This document shows, one piece after another, positions 53,328-59,067 of a stretch of DNA of 59,067 nucleotides. Each line of letters begins with the position of its first letter. Position 1 is the stretch's first letter. Source of the stretch: Bacteroidota bacterium (GTDB taxonomy: Bacteria; Bacteroidota; Bacteroidia; Bacteroidales; F082); the NCBI GenBank assembly GCA_003232915.1, contig QIKE01000023.1, forward strand, positions 1 to 59,067, written 5' to 3'. The notes beneath the pieces were generated by a model. That model had not been told where the DNA came from and made no database searches. It worked only from the letters and a program-made list of their open reading frames with translations. The position numbers were made by a program, and so were the translations under genes.

Positions 53328-54374
53328 TTACATGTCTGCAACTTTCGTTTTCAATTTATTTGCAATGTTTATAAATGCTTTGGTAACAGGTGAATTGTCA
53401 ACCAAAGCGATTGGCATTCCGCTGTCGCCGGTTTCAGTAATTTTTGCCACAATGGGAATGCGTCCGAGTACGGGAATATTCAACTCACTTGCCAAGTGGT
53501 CACTAGCACCTTGTCCGAAAATAAAATATTTTTTTTCGGGTGCGTCTTCGGGTGTAAAATAAGACATGTTTTCTATCAAACCCAAAAGTGGAATGCTTAG
53601 CTTTTCTTGTCGATACATCATTGCAGCTCGTCGTACATCGGCTGTAGCCACTTTTTGTGGAGTAGTAACCAAAACAGCGCCTCTAATGTTGTAAGTTTGT
53701 GCCAGCGTCAATTGAATGTCGCCTGTTCCGGGTGGCATGTCGATAATAAGAAAATCAAGATTGCCCCATTCCGAGTCGGCCATCAATTGATTAAAAGCAT
53801 TGTTTACCATCGAACCTCTCCACATCAGCGCCTGATCAGGCTTTACAAAAAAACCTATGGAAAGTATTTTAATTCCATAGTTTTCCAAAGGAAGCATTAT
53901 GGGCTTGCCGTTTTTTTCAATAACACCTGGCTGTTGCCCTTCAACTCCAAACATAATAGGAACAGAAGGCCCTAGGATGTCGGCATCAAGTATTCCAACC
54001 ATATTTCCTGTTTTCGATAAAGCTACGGCAAGATTGGCAGAAACAGTAGATTTTCCTACACCTCCTTTTCCCGAAAGTACAGCTATAATGTGTTTTACCC
54101 CTGCAAGAGGCCCTTTGCCTCGATCGGCTTCCGAAACGGATTTTAAATCTACACTGATGTCGCTACCGAGTTCGGCTTTCAATGTCTTTGCCACCGAATT
54201 GTTCACAATACCTACTGCCGGATCACCGAGTTTTGGAAAAATAATTGTTATCTTTATGCTCTTGTCTTTTATTTCAATATCATCAACCATATTCAAATCG
54301 ACAATATTGTTCTTCTTTGCGAAAAAAATTACTTGCTTCAAGGCATCTACCACTTGTTGTTTCTTGAAAGACAT
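53328..54374 (-). CDS. Mrp/ApbC-type Fe-S cluster carrier ATPase
   Basis: 348 residues. N-terminal DUF59/MIP18 domain (residues 1-85; PKLGDPAVGIVNNS resembles the family turn). Deviant Walker A SGKGGVGKSTVSANL (about 101-115), DADILGPSVPIMFG, IDMPPGTGDIQLTLAQ and a C-terminal ATPase. The usual CPxC cluster motif is not evident: ENMSYFTPEDAPEKKYFIFG stands where many homologues have CxxC. Cluster binding may therefore differ. Lies 37 bases upstream of nfu. Confidence 0.9.
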   Translation of the reverse strand: MSFKKQQVVDALKQVIFFAKKNNIVDLNMVDDIEIKDKSIKITIIFPKLGDPAVGIVNNSVAKTLKAELGSDISVDLKSVSEADRGKGPLAGVKHIIAVLSGKGGVGKSTVSANLAVALSKTGNMVGILDADILGPSVPIMFGVEGQQPGVIEKNGKPIMLPLENYGIKILSIGFFVKPDQALMWRGSMVNNAFNQLMADSEWGNLDFLIIDMPPGTGDIQLTLAQTYNIRGAVLVTTPQKVATADVRRAAMMYRQEKLSIPLLGLIENMSYFTPEDAPEKKYFIFGQGASDHLASELNIPVLGRIPIVAKITETGDSGMPIALVDNSPVTKAFINIANKLKTKVADM

Positions 54375-54537
54375 TTTATTTTTATTTAGATTAAATTATA
54401 ATTGCATTTAACGATGAGACAAAAGTAAAGATTTTTTCTTTATCGGAATAAACGTAGAGAAATTTATAAAAGCCTATAAACAAATAAAGTAAAAATTAAA
54501 TATTGAACAATAACCCGATTGTTGATTGCAGGTATGA

Positions 54538-54870
54538 TTAAAATAAAGAGTTGGGCTTCCAAAAAAGTTCCTTAAAATTGGCAATCTGATTATCGTTGAA
54601 AATTACACCTTCGCTTTCGAGCAAGTTTTTCATAGTTTCGTTACCACCAAAATGCCGTTTTCCAGTTAATAGTCCTTTCCGGTTGACTACACGGTGTGCG
54701 GGAAGCGCATTAATACTATTTTTACTGCTGTTTAGCGCCCAACCAACCATACGTGCCGAGCCTTTACTACCAAGATATTCGGCAATGGCACCATAAGTGG
54801 TTACTCTGCCATATGGAATTTGTGCTACTACATTATATACTTTTTGAAAAAAGTGCTGTTTTTCACTCAT
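54538..54870 (-). CDS. Alkyltransferase-like (ATL) DNA-binding protein
   Basis: 110 residues. It matches the DNA-binding half of O6-alkylguanine-DNA alkyltransferase: IPYGRVTTYGAIAEYLGSKGSARMVGWAL. The acceptor motif PCHRV is replaced by PAHRVVNRKGLLTGK. Loss of the acceptor cysteine is the definition of ATL proteins, which bind alkylated guanine and hand it to nucleotide-excision repair instead of removing the alkyl group. Confidence 0.9.
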   Translation of the reverse strand: MSEKQHFFQKVYNVVAQIPYGRVTTYGAIAEYLGSKGSARMVGWALNSSKNSINALPAHRVVNRKGLLTGKRHFGGNETMKNLLESEGVIFNDNQIANFKELFWKPNSLF

Positions 54871-54879
54871 GTATTTTAC

Positions 54880-55557
54880 TTATTTTTGTAACGGAAGTTT
54901 AAAGCGAATATACTTAATCGGTGTATCATACGCAAGCCATTTTTTCTCGTAAAATGTTTGAATTTCAGTAATTTCATTTTTAATATTGCTATGGTAAATA
55001 TCTTCATTTGCATACAAAAGTTGATAGCCTTGTTCATCAATAACCTCAAGAGTATAATCGTATAGTAAAAGGGCATCGGTTTTTAAATGAATTATTCCGT
55101 CGGGTTTCAGAAAAGTTTTGTAGCGGTTTAGAAAACGGGGAGAGGTTAGTCGTTTTTTTTCACGATTGGCTTTTATTTGCGGATCAGGAAATGTTATCCA
55201 AATTTCATCAATCTCCTCAATATCAAAAAAATATTCAATAAGGTCAATACGTGTACGTATAAAAGCTACATTTTTCAGACCTTCTTTCAGTGAGGTTTTT
55301 AGGCCGTGCCACATACGTGCTCCTTTTACGTCAACGCCTATGAAATTTTTTTTTTGAAATTTTCGGGCCAACTCCACTGTGTATTCCCCTTTGCCACATC
55401 CCAATTCAACAACAATGGGGTTGCTGTTTTTAAAAAAATCTTGATGCCATTTACCTTTTACAGGAAAACCTTGAATTATCTCTTCGTAAGTATATTGAAG
55501 CAAATGCTCGAAAGTACGGTTTTCGGCAAAATGTTGTAGTTTATTTTTTCTTCCCAA
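54880..55557 (-). CDS. trmB: tRNA (guanine-N7-)-methyltransferase
   Basis: 225 residues. SAM site VVELGCGKGEYTVELARKF, FIGVDVKGARMWHGL, DEIWITFPDPQIKANREKKRL and RFLNRYKTFLKPDGIIHLKTD. It forms m7G46 in tRNA variable loops. Nine bases upstream of the ATL gene. Confidence 0.95.
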   Translation of the reverse strand: MGRKNKLQHFAENRTFEHLLQYTYEEIIQGFPVKGKWHQDFFKNSNPIVVELGCGKGEYTVELARKFQKKNFIGVDVKGARMWHGLKTSLKEGLKNVAFIRTRIDLIEYFFDIEEIDEIWITFPDPQIKANREKKRLTSPRFLNRYKTFLKPDGIIHLKTDALLLYDYTLEVIDEQGYQLLYANEDIYHSNIKNEITEIQTFYEKKWLAYDTPIKYIRFKLPLQK

Positions 55558-55714
55558 AGTCTATAGTATTTTATCAATAATATTCTTTTTTTTGATAGAA
55601 AAATATAAATCATACTAATCAAATGAATCTCATAATTACTTATTTGAAAGTCGAATATTTCTAAATTGCCTTTTATGGTTTATCCGGTTTAGTTTATATT
55701 CATCTTATAAATGA

Positions 55715-57049
55715 TTATTTGTACAAAATCCAAGCGTGCGGATTATCGTTTTTGCGAACAGCCAACAATTTTTCTTCCGCTTTCTTCATTTCGCCAAATC
55801 TACCATACGAAACTCTGTAAAGTCCATAACCGTTAGTACCGGCAAGAATAGCTTGGTAACCTTTGTTTTGTAAGTGATACATTAGTTTTTTTGCATTTTT
55901 GAGACTTTTAAAAGAGCCGGCAATAATGAAAATATTGTCTTGTGGCACAACAACAGGTACTACTTTTTTTGCGACCGTGATTGTAGTAGTGGTAATTTTC
56001 GCAATATTATTTTCGTTTTCCGGCAGCAGATTATCAAGTAGCGAGGCCTGCTGAATGGTGTTAACCTCAGGTGTGTTTCGGGCGTTTTCACTTGCATTTG
56101 CACTGACGGCACTACTTTGCTCAATAGGTTTAATGTCGTTATCGGTAGTTTGAACGGGAACTGATTTTATTGTATTTTCTTTTTCTATCGCAGAAGCCGA
56201 ATTTGATGAATAGTTATCGCTATTTGGTTTGCTAAGTTTTGCAATAGTGTTTGCAAACCATATTCCTTTTTTCGATTTGCTAAATTCTATAAAATGAATT
56301 CGACCGATGTTGTTCACAAGGTAGCTTTGGGGTGATGCGTAGAAAAAGGGAATAGTAGAGGAATATCTTTGGTAATAATCGTTTACGATACCTTTATGCA
56401 TAAAACCCCAAATAGTGAACATACCGGCTAATAAAAGAATAACGAAAGTAAGTTGCGAGCGATATGGTTTTTTGCGTTTTTCTGCTTTCATCAGGCGAGA
56501 TACTTTCGGGGTGGCCGGGGTAGATATTTTGCGATCGTGAGTTTTTTTTGCGATAGGTTGTTCTCTCATTTTCTTTTGCGAAACCGGCTTGTTGGTAACC
56601 ATTTCTTTGATTTTTTCCTCTTGTGTAAGCCGGCGAACGGCCGGCGAAACAAAGCTACTTAAACCAAATGTTTCGGCATTATAGTTTATTGTTGTATCTT
56701 GCTGAAAAACAATTTGCTCATTATTGTTAAAATAAAGATAGCCGATACGGTGAAAATTAATCCGTTTTCCTTCTTTCAATGCATTGTGGCAATTTAAAAC
56801 AAAACTGTCAAGTTGCGTTTTGGCTTCTTTGTATATTAAATTGTTTTCTTTGGCAATATAATTTACAAGAAGTCCGTCGTTGGCCTGTAGTTGTGCGTTG
56901 AAAAAGACCTGTTTAAAAGGTGGTTTAAATTGATGGTTTACCGGATTGATAGATGCCGGTTTATCGTTGGTGATAAAACCGCCAAGTCCTGGTATCACTA
57001 CACATTCGTAATCGTACAACAAATCGCCTATGTGTCTCGCTATCTTCAT
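55715..57049 (-). CDS. HU-CCDC81 and SPOR domain protein
   Basis: 444 residues. N-terminal 140 residues match the bacterial HU-CCDC81 pair (LLYDYECVVIPGLGGFITNDKPASIN, NDGLLVNYIAKENN, GKRINFHRIGYLYFN). A basic linker and one transmembrane helix (about 200-216, FVILLLAGMFTIWGFMH) follow. After a Ser/Asn-rich periplasmic stretch comes a C-terminal SPOR domain (FIIAGSFKSLKNAKKLMYHL to YRVSYGRFGEMKKAEEKLLA). SPOR domains bind denuded peptidoglycan at the septum, so this is a Bacteroidetes division-site protein linking a cytoplasmic HU-like module to the wall. Confidence 0.92.
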   Translation of the reverse strand: MKIARHIGDLLYDYECVVIPGLGGFITNDKPASINPVNHQFKPPFKQVFFNAQLQANDGLLVNYIAKENNLIYKEAKTQLDSFVLNCHNALKEGKRINFHRIGYLYFNNNEQIVFQQDTTINYNAETFGLSSFVSPAVRRLTQEEKIKEMVTNKPVSQKKMREQPIAKKTHDRKISTPATPKVSRLMKAEKRKKPYRSQLTFVILLLAGMFTIWGFMHKGIVNDYYQRYSSTIPFFYASPQSYLVNNIGRIHFIEFSKSKKGIWFANTIAKLSKPNSDNYSSNSASAIEKENTIKSVPVQTTDNDIKPIEQSSAVSANASENARNTPEVNTIQQASLLDNLLPENENNIAKITTTTITVAKKVVPVVVPQDNIFIIAGSFKSLKNAKKLMYHLQNKGYQAILAGTNGYGLYRVSYGRFGEMKKAEEKLLAVRKNDNPHAWILYK

Positions 57050-57109
57050 AATAAAGTAGTTAAAAACAAAACAAAACAGAACCTGCTAAAATACAAAGAA
57101 AATTCGGAT

Positions 57110-57865
57110 TTACAAAGAAATGTTAGTAAGTTTTGATAAATCTTGTTGTGTATCAATTCCTATACTCTCTGTTTTGGTAAGAGCGAGTTTTATAATAAGT
57201 TTATTTTCAAGCCATAGCAACTGTTCAAGATTTTCAGCTGTATCAAGATTGCCCGTATGTATTCCAGCAATTTTTTCTAAAACCATACTACGATAAGCAT
57301 AAATACCGATGTGTTTGTAGAAAGTGTGATGCTCCAACCATTTTTCCGGTTGAAAATTGTACAGATAAGGTAAGGGTTGCCGGCTAAAATAAAGGGCATT
57401 GTCGAATTTATCTTTGACAACCTTTACTACATTGTGATCGAAAAGTTCCTCAATATCGGTTATTTCTTTTATTAAGCTGCCGATTTGTACAGTTTGGTCG
57501 GTGAACAAACCGGCAAGAGTGTCAATTTGAAGGGGACTTATAAACGGTTCATCGCCCTGAATGTTTATCACTACATCGAATTGGTACCCGGCATTTTCCG
57601 ATAGTACAATTTTCAAGGCTTCAAAACAGCGTGATGTGCCGTTGGTATGATTTTGCGACGTCATCACTACGTTCCCACCAATACGTTTTACTTCATCGAA
57701 AATTCGGTGATCGTCGGTAGCAACAACAACTTGTAATAGTTTTTCCGATTTCAAGGCTTGTTCGTACACTCTGTGTATCATCGTTTTGCCGTAAATTTTG
57801 GCGAGCGGCTTTCCGGGAAAACGAGTGGAAGCGTAACGTGCGGGGATAATACCTATAAAGTTCAT
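57110..57865 (-). CDS. kdsB: 3-deoxy-manno-octulosonate cytidylyltransferase
   Basis: 251 residues. FIGIIPARYASTRFPGKPLAKIYGKTMIHRVYEQAL, VVATDDHRIFDEVKRIGGNVVMTSQNHTNGTSRC and VVINIQGDEPFISPLQI are standard. It activates KDO as CMP-KDO for lipopolysaccharide inner core. Nine bases from the kinase gene upstream. Confidence 0.96.
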   Translation of the reverse strand: MNFIGIIPARYASTRFPGKPLAKIYGKTMIHRVYEQALKSEKLLQVVVATDDHRIFDEVKRIGGNVVMTSQNHTNGTSRCFEALKIVLSENAGYQFDVVINIQGDEPFISPLQIDTLAGLFTDQTVQIGSLIKEITDIEELFDHNVVKVVKDKFDNALYFSRQPLPYLYNFQPEKWLEHHTFYKHIGIYAYRSMVLEKIAGIHTGNLDTAENLEQLLWLENKLIIKLALTKTESIGIDTQQDLSKLTNISL

Positions 57866-57874
57866 AAATCTGCA

Positions 57875-58486
57875 TTAAAATAAACCGTTGATTTCAGCAT
57901 TGATTTTTTCAATAACTATACCAATATCCTCCGGCTTTCTGAAATCCATTTTGTCGGAGTTGATAACCAGGAGTTTTCCCAAATTATAACCGTTTATCCA
58001 ATTTTCGTAACGCTCGTTAAGATGTTTCAGATAGTCGAGTCGTATTGATTCTTCGTATTCGCGTCCTCTATTTTGAATTTGTTGTACCAAAGTAGGAACA
58101 GAAGCACGTAGATAAATCAGCAAGTCGGGAGGTTGAATAAATGAACTCATTAACTCGAAAAGCGAAAGATAATTTTCAAAATCGCGTGTTGACATTAAAC
58201 TCATTGCATGCAGATTGGGCGCAAAAATGTAAGAGTCTTCGTATATCGTCCTGTCTTGAATGACGTTTATTCCGTTACGACGGATTTCTATAATCTGCCG
58301 GAAACGGCTGTTTAAGAAATAAATTTGTAAATTGAACGACCACCGCCGCATATCTTCATAAAAACTATGAAGATATGGATTGCTTTCAACATCCTCATAA
58401 TGAGGTTTCCACCCAAATTCTTTCGATAATTTACGTGTAAGTGTTGTTTTACCAGAACCGATATTTCCTGCAATGGCTACATGCAT
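57875..58486 (-). CDS. Deoxynucleoside kinase
   Basis: 203 residues. P-loop AIAGNIGSGKTTLTRKL, then YEDVESNPYLHSFYEDMRRWSFNLQIYFLNSRF (substrate Glu and lid region), QDRTIYEDSYIFAPN with the DRT motif, and the LID-like QNRGREYEESIRLDYL. It phosphorylates deoxynucleosides with ATP for salvage; specificity (dA/dG versus dC) is not readable. Confidence 0.9.
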   Translation of the reverse strand: MHVAIAGNIGSGKTTLTRKLSKEFGWKPHYEDVESNPYLHSFYEDMRRWSFNLQIYFLNSRFRQIIEIRRNGINVIQDRTIYEDSYIFAPNLHAMSLMSTRDFENYLSLFELMSSFIQPPDLLIYLRASVPTLVQQIQNRGREYEESIRLDYLKHLNERYENWINGYNLGKLLVINSDKMDFRKPEDIGIVIEKINAEINGLF

Positions 58487-59067
58487 ATTCCAAAATTTCG
58501 ACTAAAATAATTATTAATATCATATAAAATTCTACCAATGCTAAAAAAATACCCCAATGCCCCTATTTTATTTATATTTCATCAACCTGCAAAGCAATAT
58601 TATTAGAACAATAAGTACTTGTACTTTGGTAAACCAAAATTAACCCAAAAAACATTTGATTGAAATAAAAATAATTTTTTTATTTAGACAATAATTAAAC
58701 ACATAACAAGATGAAATACAAAATGTTGAGCATATCGACAAATTTATTATCGTCTGAATATCTGACTGTTACAAAATATAATTTAAAATATGTAATCTCC
58801 TTATTATCAGGTGATTTTAAAGTTTTTTTTACAAGATTTGAAAAACGTTTTCTTGTAGGGAGGAAAAGTGTAAAAGACAAAGTATATAAATAGTGTCTGC
58901 CAGAAAACGCTGTAGGCAATGGTTATCAACAATATAATGTTGAAAACTTAAATGAAAAACATCGCAAAAAAAGTAATTTATATTGTTAAAATGTTTATTT
59001 TTAGGCCTATAAACAAATGAGATTCGCCCATAAAAAGGCAATTGAATAAAAGGATAAAAATATGCGA
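58487..59067. other. Gene-free right end of window
   Basis: About 580 AT-rich bases. A 60-codon plus-strand frame (58711-58893, basic, no family match) and a 10-codon frame at 59019 are not convincing. The final ATGCGA (59062-59067) follows AAGGATAAAAAT and may be the start of the next plus-strand gene, which is cut off by the window edge. Confidence 0.35.

Noticed and set aside
58711-58893. 60-codon plus-strand gene near the right end
   Set aside because: No family features and composition like the surrounding non-coding DNA.
1-59067. tRNA or rRNA genes
   Set aside because: No cloverleaf with a T-loop GTTCGAATC-type core and no rRNA stretches were recognised on either strand; a covariance search would be needed to be certain.

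Overview
The window looks like chromosomal DNA from a member of the Bacteroidetes, probably an anaerobic or facultative one. The evidence is low GC, few Shine-Dalgarno sites, TAnnTTTG-type promoter boxes, a type IX secretion sorting tail (1.8-3.3 kb), an ECF sigma / membrane anti-sigma pair, an HU-CCDC81/SPOR protein, a fused 2-oxoacid:ferredoxin oxidoreductase (korAB) and prfB with a programmed frameshift. No rRNA, tRNA, intact transposon, prophage or CRISPR array was seen.

Layout. 0.4-5.3 kb (minus): AhpD-like peroxidase, a secreted TonB-C-like protein, then an operon of ECF sigma factor, anti-sigma/outer-membrane-barrel protein and PKD/T9SS surface protein. 6.0-13.1 kb (plus): a tight five-gene redox/sulfur operon, the most interesting part of the window. 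It encodes two multidomain enzymes that share a CDGSH-ferredoxin-CDGSH front end (one carries an FMN glutamate-synthase domain, the other a Rieske plus a thiamine-diphosphate enzyme), a triple-rhodanese protein whose key residues match the anaerobic ergothioneine synthase EanB, a DUF427 protein, and an EgtD/EanA histidine methyltransferase. 13.9-24.6 kb (minus): a complete glutamate-to-protoheme operon, hemA-C-D-B-L-E-N-Y, a four-TM protein and hemH. 24.8-26.8 kb: a two-component system upstream of it. 26.9-38.7 kb: prfB, tandem repeats, cdd, a ChaN-like protein, a decayed dcm-vsr pair, manA, an LRR protein, a glycosyltransferase, ridA, a decayed secreted-protein gene, an MCE protein and tyrS. 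39.4-41.0 kb: nitroreductase-DoxX-MarR cassette. 41.0-43.3 kb: Co/Ni ECF transporter with a fused M-N-Q subunit. 43.7-58.5 kb: IS3 remnant, lipoprotein, kbl, ade, korAB, TPR protein, nfu-mrp, alkyltransferase-like protein, trmB, HU/SPOR protein, kdsB and a deoxynucleoside kinase.

How the genes work together. The 6-13 kb operon can be read as oxygen-independent ergothioneine synthesis: EanA trimethylates histidine to hercynine and EanB inserts sulfur from a persulfide. Two new-looking Fe-S flavin/thiamine enzymes of unknown substrate are probably co-transcribed with them. The hem operon supplies heme. Nfu and Mrp assemble Fe-S clusters, for which the CDGSH, Rieske, Kor and GltS-like proteins are clients. 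Non-coding DNA is rich in repeats: a three-copy dispersed repeat, a three-unit tandem array running into the cdd start codon, and several hairpins. Gene remnants show ongoing decay.
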